Source: Apoderus coryli (lineage: Eukaryota; Arthropoda; Insecta; Coleoptera; Attelabidae). Taken from it: 64,000 nucleotides of DNA. The stretch lies in contig OU452210.1 of NCBI GenBank assembly GCA_911728435.2, forward strand, positions 6,200,001-6,264,000. The letters run 5' to 3'. Numbering within the stretch: position 1 is the stretch's first letter; each line of letters opens with the position of its first letter. The position numbers were made by a program, and so were the translations under genes. The notes under the pieces are model-generated. The model was not told the DNA's origin and made no database searches. It saw only the letters and a program-made list of their open reading frames with translations. This document shows, one piece after another, positions 37,161 to 47,439 of the stretch.

Positions 37161-39335
37161 GTAAAACATATTTACAACAAAACAGACAATTCTTAAGTAC
37201 GTACTCTTGAATATACTAATTGAAACATTTAACATTTAAAATATGGAAAACACAAGGAGCGGTACAACTCTTTACCGCAATAGTATTGTTCGCATTTGTT
37301 GAAAACTTTGTAGTCTTCAAGAAAGTACAATTTAAACATATCATCACCTAGAATTTCATCTTCTCGTAAAATTTAAAGCAGAAATGCCTGGAGCAGTGAA
37401 TTTCATTTCGGAGTGGGGACATATTTTAAGCATATATTCCAGCCCGCATCTTTAAACAAAACAACTAACTATAACCTAATCTTTTTTTTAACAACTTCAT
37501 TGATTACAATGCCACTAAAATTAAAATTCTTTCTAAGAGCTAAAAAAACTAATCGTCGCTTGCATTTTTTCATAAAATAAAAAATGTATTTGATAGTATG
37601 GTTTACCTTAATTGTTTTTAATTAGTCTGTACATTGATTAAATTATGGTTACTTTCGAAATTATTTAATTTTACTGTAAACAATGTTCCATTCCATTTCT
37701 AAAATTAAAGTTGAAATTATTAAGCTTTGTAATAGTTATAGCTTGTTTGTTTAACACTCTCATCCCAATAAGAATGTGAGTTATATGTTGCATAACTAGT
37801 CCAAAAGTTTGCCGATAATCTCATCTCCCTGTAAAGGGAACTGCGAGCCGCAGTGAGTGGCCATGACTCCATATAAATTTCATTCAGAAATTGACGTGAT
37901 ATTATAGAAAAATGAGATGTAGCCCCATTCACATTGATCTCCTTACTACTAGTTGTACATTTTCTAATAGTTCAAGTAAAACAAAACAAAAAGTGACGAT
38001 ACGCTCATGGGTAAAAATAAAGTCCAACGAGATCATGCTAGAGCATGTTATAGATAACACCAACACAAACATTACTTAACGGAAAACTGTTTTGATAATT
38101 ATTTTTTATAATTGGTTTGGAAATTTCTTCAGCCTAAATATGATTGTTATGAAACTTCATTATTGAATTTCGGGAAAAACACGCTCCATCGGTAAACAAA
38201 ATTTGGGATAGAAATTTCGGAGATGCTGCCTGTTTTTGCAATAACCAAGTACAATAGTCAACTGTAAAATCTGCCATGCAGTAAAATGAGCAAAATTTAA
38301 TTGTTGTGTAATTTTCGGTGTACTTGTATCGGGACTATGCTCAACTTCATCTAAAACTACTTCCTTCAACTCCACTTTTCTTGCTATTACAGCTCTCCGA
38401 ATAACAGCAGCCTACCTTTGAAATAAGCCCAATTTGCATTCTTAGAAATGTTCGGGAAACCTGTCTTGATACATGCGTTTAGCCGCTCTGGAAAATACGT
38501 AAGCCCATTCCATAAACGAAATTCAGATCGGCTACATATCTGTTTTTGTAAATTGAACCATTTTCTAATATCACCGACAAATTTTGTTGAATAAAACTCT
38601 TTAAAACACTTCAAATAATCAGATTAAATTACTACGTAGGTAGGTACGTACTGTAGACGTTATGATAATTATGTCAAAGTCAAATTTGTTTAAGTAATAA
38701 TGTTTTTTCATACTCAGAAACTTCCAATAAAATATATTATTTTTCTCAAAAACGCAGAATGATTCTAAACCGATGCTTAATGCGGAAATTATACAAAAAT
38801 TGAAAAAAGTAGTGGCGCACATTTTTTTTTTCAAAAATATTTGGGTTAAAGTACCTTCCGGGACTTAATAATTTTAAACTTGTTACGGCTTAATGAGCCC
38901 CTAACCGCAGTACATAACACTGCATTTTAAAAAAACCTTAAAAAGTTTGATGTAAAAAACAAAACATTATTTAAGACTTTTTGTCTTAAAATCTAATTCA
39001 CCTCGTTTTACGTTTATAATTTCAAAATGTGGACTCCAAACTCTGAATCTTTGGGCATAAAAGAGACCAGACACAAAATCAATTTCAGATCAGTCATTTC
39101 TACATCCATTTTGAGATCATCTACAAGCTCTAATAATGAATTTCTGAGTACATACTTAAAAATTGTGCGCTACGTTGGCTCAAAACCGTTATTTTAAGTA
39201 CAATCAAAGCAAGCAAGCATAGTTTCTTTGAAGTTTGTATATAGTGCCAGAATGACAATGATTAGGATTTACTTAAAATAACGGACTACGCCAAAGACAT
39301 GATGTTCATTGTTCTTTATGAATAGTTGATTTTAG
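37161..39335 (+). other. OATP intron 3
   Basis: The longest intron of the gene (2.2 kb). It carries the transposase remnant described separately; the rest is AT-rich with nothing recognised. Confidence 0.75.
37720..38380 (-). pseudogene. DDE transposase remnant in OATP intron 3
   Basis: Minus strand: VELKEVVLDEVEHSPDTSTP and ITQQLNFAHFTAWQILQ (38375-38250) form a helix-turn-helix of the type V(L)xxVExxPxTSTRxIAxxLxxSHxTVWRIL. Further on, NGATSHFSIISRQFLNEIY and MESWPL resemble the QDGAPxHFxxxVRxFLNExF..W block. The frames are broken and the central DDE part is lost. It belongs to the same broad family as the copies at 24.75-25.26 kb and 33.5-34.2 kb. Its antisense position inside an intron should be neutral for the OATP gene. 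Confidence 0.7.
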
Positions 39336-39434
39336 GCTTGACGATAGCAGGATATGAAATTGGAAAACAAATTGGTATATATTTATCATGGACACCCTAT
39401 ATATTTCAAACTGACAGTATATTTTTGTCTCCAG
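39336..39434 (+). CDS. OATP exon 4 (helix 5)
   Basis: A 99-base exon after GATTTTAG encoding LTIAGYEIGKQIGIYLSWTP and YIFQTDSIFLSP. The placement after the SPxYIG loop and the glycine-rich helix agree with helix 5 of the family (typically GxxxGxxxGF). The donor is CCAG|GTAAGG. Confidence 0.88.
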
Positions 39435-40098
39435 GTAAGGAACGAGCTTTATACTTTTGTTAATCTCCTAATTCGAAATACCTATTTCTAATAATCATAA
39501 TAAAAAAGTAGCCTTTTTGTCAGTACTTTCAATTTATTTCTGTTACAGTTTTCGCAAATATTACTATATTATATATTAGTAAAAAATATTTTTTTTTTCA
39601 AAAAATAGTAAAAACAAGACTCAGTAAAACAAACATAACACGAACATGACATTCTAATTATCAAGTATATTGAAAAAATTACTTGAAATACAATATGGCT
39701 GGTGGAAAATTAATTTGTTTCTTAAAAAGTACCAAATTCACACACTAATCCACTTATGAGTTAAGATTTTTTGTCAGGATTTTCACGTACGTTTATGTTT
39801 TATTATTATTAATTCGACTTCGATAAGTTTTGACAGTGACAGTGAAAATTGTGTTAAAAACTTTTTCCATAAGGAACATGTGATTTTTTTCTCCACTGTT
39901 TATTGCTGACAAAATATAAGTGCTAAAATTTTGTAAAGGCTATGTCGTTAATGACATTAGTTCTACAACTCTGAACTTGTGGGTTACAGAAAATTCAGAA
40001 CTGCAATGTCAACGCTATAATTAATTTAATATAATTTTAGCTTGTTCTATTGTGTATTTTAATAACAATTGTTTATATATTATATCTATTATTTTTAG

Positions 40099-40254
40099 TA
40101 TGGATAGTCGTTGCAGTTTTTGTGTTTTTCGGAGGAGTAATAATATTAATGTTTCCAAAAGTAATGCCGAACATTTTAATAAAAAAATCAGTAACGTCCC
40201 TATTAAGTTTAGCATCAGGAAACACAATTACTACTAAACATGAACAAGTCGATG
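40099..40254 (+). CDS. OATP exon 5 (helix 6)
   Basis: It follows ATTTTTAG and encodes VWIVVAVFVFFGGVIILMFP, KVMPNILIKKSVTSLLSLAS and GNTITTKHEQVD. In most OATPs this place has the superfamily signature D-x-RW-(I/V)-GAWW-x-G-(F/L); here it reads SPVWIVVAVFVFFGG, with only the first W and later G residues in place. The FPKxMP ending (family FPxxLP) is kept. The intracellular loop follows. The donor is GATG|GTAAGA. Confidence 0.9.
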
Positions 40255-40315
40255 GTAAGAATACCGCTGTGATGAAACTACCAACAAATACTATTTTATT
40301 CTCGCTACTTTTTAG

Positions 40316-40830
40316 GATTTTTCAAAAGTTTATGGCGAATAGTGACAAATCGAATTTTATTGATTAACATACTATCTATTGTGCTAATGAAGTCTGCCTT
40401 AGTAAATTTCAATATATTGGAAAAATATTTTAATCAGGCTAAATATCATGTGGAAAAATACAATGATGTGTCTGGATATACTGATGCCACAATGATACAA
40501 TTCACAACGAATTTGCTAAAACAACCCTTAGTTGCCATATCAGTTATAACCTCAGGATTTGTAATCGCAAAGATGAGACCAACCGCTAGGTCTTTAGTTA
40601 TTTGGAACTTAATAGTATACTTGATCGTTACAGCATTGTTTGCTAGTACCCACTTTTTGAGCTGTGCTAGCAAATTTAAAAATGAGCTACGAGACCAACT
40701 GATTATACCGTATTGTAGTTGGAATTGTGGATGTTCGCTAGATGGACCTTTTCAACCAATATGCCTTAACAGAGAGACATATTTCTCGCCATGTATTGCA
40801 GGTTGTTCAAACTACGACGAAGATTCAAGG
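40316..40830 (+). CDS. OATP exon 6 (helices 7-9 and start of Kazal-like domain)
   Basis: The largest exon. It encodes GFFKSLWRIVTNRILLINIL (typical Fxxxxxx(L)xxNxxxxxxxL start of helix 7), three further hydrophobic segments, and the large fifth extracellular loop with CSWNCGCSLDGPFQPICLN and SPCIAGCSNYDEDSR. The pattern CxxxCxC..PxC........PCxAGC is the Kazal-like domain of OATPs. It ends in phase 0 at AGG|GTAAGA. Reading on past the donor gives an unrelated intronic extension. Confidence 0.93.
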
Positions 40831-41509
40831 GTAAGACACTCAATATATATGAGGATGAGTATGAGTGGAAAAATATTAAACCACTGGATAAATCACAGAC
40901 TTATTTATTATAATTTATTTTTTGCAGCAGTGTCCCAGAATAAAGAAATGTTATTTTTAAAATTTTGTTTAGAACATAAGTTAAACACTGCATATTTACA
41001 GATCTTTTTATTCGCGTTTAACTCTTGGGATATACCGAAAACGCCTACTTATCAAAAAGACTTATTTGTGTATTTTCGGTTTAAAACATGTTTTTGGTTA
41101 GGACTTCTAAATCGTTTAATCTTTTGCGTGTCAAAGTTTTATTCTTAGAACAATTCTCAACATATCTCTGGTCCACTTCACCATGAAGAATTAAACGTTT
41201 AATTGATTTGAGTTCGGTTTGCATAGTTTCTTGAAAGTTATTTGCAGTTCAATAAATTTATAGGAACAAAATTTTATCCATCGTTAGAATAGGAAATATT
41301 TGTTGAATGAATCCTCTCTCTCGGAATCAAAACGGAATCAGCAATGAAGTGTTTGCCTGTTAAGATTAATAATAATTTAAGAATTATACACACTTGACAT
41401 TTCTTAAATTTTATGAAACCACAAAATTCGTTTCTAACTTCAAATATAGTTATATACAATTATATTTTCATCAAATGCAGAATAAAAATTATTTAATTAA
41501 TGTTTGTAG

Positions 41510-41780
41510 ATTTATCAAAACTGCAGTTGTGCCCTTGGTAGCAGTGACATAGCAGTTCATGGATCATGTGATGCAGAGAATTGTAGCACACTTCTAGCAG
41601 TGTCTCAAGTAAACAACGTTATTTCGTATGGACTTATTGCAACTACATTTGTATCAGCTTTCATTATTAATATGAGATGCGTGTCAAATAAAGACAAAGC
41701 ATTAGCTTTAGGATTGGAACTAACATTTATTGGTCTAGTTCCATATGTCCCAGTGAGAGCAGTGTTTAGCAAAATAGCAG
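41510..41780 (+). CDS. OATP exon 7 (rest of Kazal-like domain, helices 10-11)
   Basis: It follows TGTTTGTAG and encodes IYQNCSCALGSSDIAVHGSC, DAENCS, and then two hydrophobic segments with NMRCVSNKDKALALGLELTF and PYVPVRAVFSKIA. The V(S)xxDKxLALGLxxxxxxxxxxxPxP phrase is family-typical (RCVxxxxKSxALGxxxxxxRxxGxIPxPI). Exons 6 and 7 together supply eleven cysteines in this loop region, in line with the conserved disulphide set. Confidence 0.92.
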
Positions 41781-42266
41781 GTATTTACGTTAAAAATAAT
41801 ATCTCTGAATAAACAGTACCTAAATAATATACTGACTACATTATTGCTCCTTCAGAAGATATATTTATAATGAGTGGATTAATTTCTAGGGCAATAATCT
41901 TAAACTACATTAGCAACCAAAGGTTACTGTCAACAATATTCTAAATTTTCAACACAACCTCAAAAATTGATTAACTATTGTGTTGTATATTATGATGTCA
42001 AGTAAAACTATCTATACAATAATAAAATACCAAAAATAATCAGAATTAGACAAATCTGAGTAAACTTTAATAAAGGGGACGTTGCCTCATGATAAACATA
42101 AGTGTTTCCTGAAAAACGATAATATGGCTATAATGTTATATTTCCAGTGTTTATTTTTTGCCATTATTCCTCATAGTACTATTTTCACGATTATATATCT
42201 TACTTCAATTTTTTTTTCATTTCCATCTAAAATCTCTTAAAATACACACAATATTTTTTATTTTAG

Positions 42267-42835
42267 ATAATTTCTGCCAAATACGTGGAAAACTGACGTG
42301 CCAGTTTTATTCGGAACAATTTTCATTGTTCTTAGCATCGGCTACAGTCATTTTAATGGTATCATCGGCTGTATTTGCATTAATTCTCTTATTTTTAATA
42401 AGTGATCTAAAATTATATGGTAACGATCAAACACAACCCTCATCTTATGTAGAAGAAACTAACACTAATTCGGGAATAGAACTTCCTGCAAGAAATACAG
42501 AAGAGGACGATGCACTTTTGTCTAACAACGAACCTGTTAGCTTAAGACGAAGGGAGTTGAGTGAAGGAAGATTAAATAATCCATCCCATCATCGATCTAG
42601 TAAAGAAGATAGAATAAACTCATATTTAAGTGAAGGTGACTTAGTACCACCCTTAAAATCTAATTTAAAAAAAATTGGTAAATCAAATTCTAAGAATTCA
42701 AATACATCTGGCTTCTCAACGGATTCCTCGTTAAATGCTATAGCAAATACTGTTGGAGATGACCATGATTCTGATGCATTTTCACGACCATCAACTCTAT
42801 CTAGAAATAATAATCAGTTAGAAACATCTTTTTGA
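42267..42835 (+). CDS. OATP exon 8 (helix 12 and cytoplasmic tail)
   Basis: It follows TTTTAG and encodes DNFCQIRGKLTCQFYS, in the place of the family's D(S/T)xCxxWxxxCxxxGxCxxY, then helix 12 (about residues 586-610) and a long hydrophilic tail of about 140 residues. The tail is Ser/Asn-rich, contains RRRELSEGRLNNPSHHRSSK and a second LSEGD, and ends NNQLETSF before TGA. Such long tails are variable between OATPs and may carry phosphorylation or sorting signals; that is inference. Confidence 0.9.
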
Positions 42836-43789
42836 TTTATTTCAATTGCAGGTAATTTCTTTGTTCCAATTAAGAAAAGTTTGACTTCGAAGAAAATCTC
42901 CCATTTTATTTTAAATTTCAGCAGCTCTCTTGTGTGCAGCAGTACTATTGCTAAGAAATTAAAGTCCATTTAAGAAAAGGACTTTAAATTCATACCTAAA
43001 ACAAATCCCTATAAGAGTTTCTTCTAGTTAGAAGTTAGAGCAATAGCGTAACTTGGAGTCCTTGATTTCGGCACATGGTCTGTTAAACATTCGATGTCAT
43101 TGCATTCGTTTCATATAAAAAAGTTTACATTCACATGGGTCTCAAAATACGTCCTTAAGGAACTATACATTTATTAGGATATTACATTATAGTAGAATAA
43201 TATCTATTATGTACCGGGTGGACCAATAATTAAAAGTGTGTGATTTTTTTTTGGGAAAAACTGGAGAAAATTGAATTTATATTCAAGATATGAGGAAATG
43301 TTTTTTTGCAGACTAAATAAAAGCTTGAAATTAAATAAACAACACACCTCCTGTAGAATTAAATTCGAAAAATAGGTTTATTGGTTCTTGGAATGTGCAA
43401 ATACTTACCTGCCTCTTTCAATCAACATGTTTCCGAACACTGGATTGGTAGAAGACGCACTATTGAGTGGCCCAGCGGAGCATCGGTTTTAACACAATTG
43501 AGTTTTTTTTTCGGTTAATTCTAGTCTTGTATGAGATTGGAAAACCGTAGGAATATATTCAATGTCACTAAATATTTTTGGAACATCTGTAACAGCGAGA
43601 GTGAAAAAAAGATAATCTTGACGTTTTCAGAGGGTTACTACGTTTTTAAACATATATTTTGTTTTTAGTTTTTAGTTAAATTGTCATTATAAATATTAAC
43701 TTTAGCATTTTGTGTCGAAAATATTTAAATCTCAAATGCAATGTGTGTTCACTATGTATTAGGAAAGCGATCAGACACATACGTTAAGA
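42836..43789. other. OATP 3' flank
   Basis: Probable 3' UTR followed by AT-rich spacer. No clear AATAAA directly behind the stop; AATTAAA occurs near 43360. TACCGGGTGGACCAATAATT at 43212 resembles the terminus of a mariner-like element. No coding sequence is seen. Confidence 0.4.
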
Positions 43790-45420
43790 TTATAACTTCA
43801 TTTGAACGTAAAATAATGTTTTTGACACTATCGATTTTTCAACTTTAAAGTTACATATCGGCTATATCATAAAGGTTCCAGAATCGAGCACTGTGGAACA
43901 CCTTTAATGAAAAAAGTTTCCTCAGGTGAAACGCCTACATAGAAAGCTGATTGATTTCGACACTGAATATAGTGACAAAGTAAAGCAATTGTTGATTGAT
44001 CAACGCCAATAAAATTAAATACAGACAACAATATTTCGTGGTTTATTTTATCAAATGCTTTACTGCAGTCTAAAAGAATTAAAGCTACCTAGTATCTTCT
44101 ATCTAAAGCACGAACGGACCGATAAAGCTATTTGTCAAGTTTAATTCTCCAGAAGGTTTATTTAATTTCATGATTTTATTTAGTATTCAAAAGTTCAGTT
44201 CAGTTATATTCAGCGTAGCAGTCCCACAGCTAAAACTTCATCTAAATACGGACTGAGTTACTGGAAGAATCAAAAACATTGTAAGACGTTCGATAAAGTT
44301 GGTAATGTGGTAATTGGGCAAAGGTGATCGATACTAGATGGGCAATATGTTCTCGCAATTGGAGTAAGTAGTCCTTCCACTGTTTGGTGAAAACTGGAAA
44401 TTCGCAGCAGTAGTTGATGATACGAGTTACATATAGGGAGCTACGAAAGGACACGCTAGGTGTATTAATGTTATATTTATCAGTCCCTGAAGATTTGGTC
44501 TGACAAAAGAAATTTTATTACTAAAGTATCATCAATTGGACAAAATTTTAGGTTCGAATCAAAAGCCGTTTTACGTGTACCGTTGCGTAATAGTCAAGGA
44601 TTATTTTTCTATCCTAACTAGACAAAGTCAAAGTTCATCTATTTGGTGGCATGAATACCAAAGTTATTTAACAGTTGCTATTTATCCTTAGCATTACAGA
44701 TTTTTTTTTTCATTACCAATTGTTTTTGTTGTTAGATTAGGCAGATCTATATAGTATTTCCAAGGAGTCCCACTTCTTGTTTTTTTAAACTATCATCATA
44801 AATCTAAGATGTTTTAATTGTTTATTCAAATTATCATTGTCAAGTTGGATCCTATCGTCAAAGCTCTCCATTTTAATAACGGTCCCAGTTGCTAGCTCTA
44901 AGATCAGTCTCGAATAGCTGTATATTAAAATTAAATAAATCTCTATATGTACGAGTTGAAGGCTTCACTTTATCAGTATTTACAACGATACAATCAACCA
45001 GCATGTGATCTGAGATATGTGAGTGATCAACAACGGATCACTGTTTTATTTAACTTAAAGTCTTGTCACATTATGTAACAAGCAATTTGTATATAATATG
45101 GTTTTGACTTGTCTTATCTTCCTCAGTTACTGTTGTGATACTAAATCCGGCAAATCATATTCATCATCATATATTGGATTTATTGTTGCCCAGCCTAAAT
45201 GCATTCCCAATTTCGTAATTTCCTATGCAGACATTGAGCTTTAATTTTTTTATGTCATCGACCACTTGCTTATTATATATATAACCATATTCGTTTTGAT
45301 CTGTTTCTCTACTTTTTGTAATCGATTCTTAAGAACAGAATATTCATCACGCAGTTCCCTCACAGTCTGCTTCAACTCCATCAGCTCTCTTCCGATGTCG
45401 GCATTTTAGCTAATCGACCT
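43790..45420 (-). pseudogene. decayed LINE with ORF1, endonuclease and RT pieces
   Basis: Reading the minus strand from 45420: a coiled-coil ORF1-like piece ADIGRELMELKQTVRELRDE and YSVLKNRLQKVEKQIKTN (45410-45290); the end of an APE-type endonuclease SDHMLVDCIVVNTDKVKPST and TYRDLFNFN (about 45015-44900); and RT with LILLDCSKAFDKINHEILL and FFIKGVPQCSILEP (44095-43870). The order is that of a LINE with two ORFs. Many stops, frameshifts and deletions separate the pieces. The GVPQC and LEP changes and the lack of a following YADD show that it is inactive. It is probably Jockey/CR1-like. Confidence 0.8.
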
Positions 45421-45894
45421 TAAAATTAATGATTTGTGTATCGACTTTTAAAGAAACCACTAACGGGTACTGGTCTTCGATAGATATTTTTTTTGGTTCT
45501 TTATTGTAGGTACCTATTACCGATGTTAATAAACTTGTATAACCAAAACAGAAAATTTTAGATGGTATGGAAATTTTTACTAGTGGACGATATTATGGGG
45601 CTTGAATTTAATGCAGATAAATAAATAATAATATTTTTGTACCTATATAGGTATTAGCACACGGACCTTGTTTGTTTTTAAATATTATCACAATGTATGC
45701 ACCATAAAACAAATTGTTTTTAGGTATATTTTACACTAATTTAACTTAGTTAATAAAGTAATAATTTATTTTTTATAACCCGAGGGCAGAAAACTTAACT
45801 ATACACAGACAGTGCTACGCACATCATTATTTTTATTTAATGTATAATGATGAAAATTGTTTCATATTTGTATTTAATGTCTTTTAACAGAAAG

Positions 45895-46173
45895 TTAGAC
45901 GGCTGTAGAACATGACCGAATTATATATACAGGGTGTTATTTAAGTACGTGGCCAAACTTTTCAGGAGGTGATTCTTTGTAAAAAACCAGTATTTTCAAA
46001 ATTTCCAAGGCATACTTGATTCTTCAAAACCAAATATATGTGTCAAATTAGTGTTAAATTGAGCAGGGCTGGACCTCAAAAGATCAAATTTAAACTCGAA
46101 AATTTTTGTCTGTGACAAGAGTCATTTCACCTATCCGGGGACACACTGCATGTCATGTTCTACAGCCGTCTAA
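45895..46173. mobile_element. 279-bp element with perfect 22-bp terminal inverted repeats
   Basis: It starts TTAGACGGCTGTAGAACATG (45895) and ends with the exact complement at 46152-46173. Inside, at 45938, is ACAGGGTGTTATTTAAGTAC, similar to a sequence at 63036. No coding capacity. A target duplication is not obvious. Confidence 0.75.
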
Positions 46174-46339
46174 TTTAAAATTTGTAAATGTTTTAAATGG
46201 AGTAGGTCCTGATTTTTTAGTTAACAAGTTGTTATTTTATATATAGTTTCCAAATAATTTATTTAACTGTTGTAACATTTTTAATATATAAGTACCTAAG
46301 TTTTTATTGAAAATGGTTTTTCTGTTATTGTCAAATTAC

Positions 46340-46720
46340 CTTACTGTGACCAGAAAATTAGATGCTCTACCTGTGGCGCCACTGAATTTAAGCAGACACA
46401 CCACAAATAAAAATAAATAAAATTGATACAAGCAATCTACTTCGCAATTTCCTGGTGTAGCATAACCGCTACTTCCATCTCGAAATATTTTTGAATCCAT
46501 TGTAAGTGTTTTTCCTGCTGTCGTTTGGAAATTGATCGTTTTATTTTTGTTTATATACGAACATTCTGAGAATACATCTGTGTCATTTATATTCAACATT
46601 TTCCGACAACCAGCGTGACACGCTGATATGAAACTGACTTTTCCATCATTTGAACATACTGGATTATATTTTCCGTAATCACAATTGCAGTGAGAATTGC
46701 ACTCTGATTTTGCATTCAAC
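46340..46720 (-). CDS. isolated OATP exon (Kazal-like domain and helix 10)
   Basis: On the minus strand a 381-base exon begins after TTTTCTTAG (acceptor 46722-46721) and ends AGTAAG|GTAATT (donor 46339-46338). It is open throughout: LNAKSECNSHCNCDYGKYNP, VCSNDGKVSFISACHAGCRK, and finally CEVDCLYQFYLFLFVVCLLK and FSGATGRASNFLVTVR. The CNSxCxC..YxPVC..DGxxxFxSACHAGC pattern and the LLKFSGATGRASNFLxxVR helix are classical OATP sequence, much closer to the family norm than the gene at 36-43 kb. No neighbouring exon of the same gene was found on either side. It may be a relic of a duplicated OATP gene or one exon of a gene with very long introns. Confidence 0.85.
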
Positions 46721-47279
46721 CTAAGAAAACATAATATGTCAAAGAAACTGTAGGTATATTGATACGAAACAGTATAGAAGTATCTATAGTTATATGCATA
46801 CATACGTGACATCAACCTCAATACTTGTATTTATAGTTAAGTTAACTAGAGAAGGGGGTTGTAACTTCATTCTGATATTTTTAATAAACAGGTCGCCAAA
46901 AAATTTAAGATGTGTTTTTCAAATAAATTAAGAAAGAAAATTAGATAATTCAAAAAGTATTTCAATGAGAACGATCGCCACGCAAACGTTGTAGGCACAG
47001 TTAAAATAATAGATAATAGAATAATATAGTTAATATTCGATGTTGTAGGTAAGATTATTGTTATGTAATCGAGTTTCATAGAGCCATAAATTTAGCACAC
47101 TATTTTTCTATTTAAACAATACTATAATACAATAATCACCAACAAGACATTTCTGTCTCTGTCACACCAACCACAGTTGAATTAAAACGAAACTTAACTG
47201 GATAAAGCGCAGCTCTTGAACAATTTTTTAAGATTCTAACAAAGTACTAAATTATTCAACAAAGCAATAGCGGAAATTT

Positions 47280-47305
47280 GAGAGAAATCTATCTATCTAT
47301 CTATC
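47280..47305. repeat. TCTA microsatellite
   Basis: Tandem CTAT units (ATCTATCTATCTATCTATC). Confidence 0.7.
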
Positions 47306-47439
47306 AAAGATAAATATCCAAAACAAACTTTGTCTGCTTATACACAGCAAATATTGCTAATTCTCTAAATAATAATTTTTCTGGATATTTCTATGCTGAA
47401 TCAAATTAAATTTTCGTTTAATGCGGATAATATAAATGT

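Noticed and set aside
40021..40673. Minus-strand and alternative-frame ORFs inside OATP exons 5 and 6
   Set aside because: They mirror the real exons; splice sites and family motifs support only the plus-strand frame.
40831..41148. Continuation of the OATP ORF past 40830
   Set aside because: It is open by chance, but a strong donor GTAAGA at 40831 and the perfect in-frame fit to the next exon at 41510 show that it is intron.
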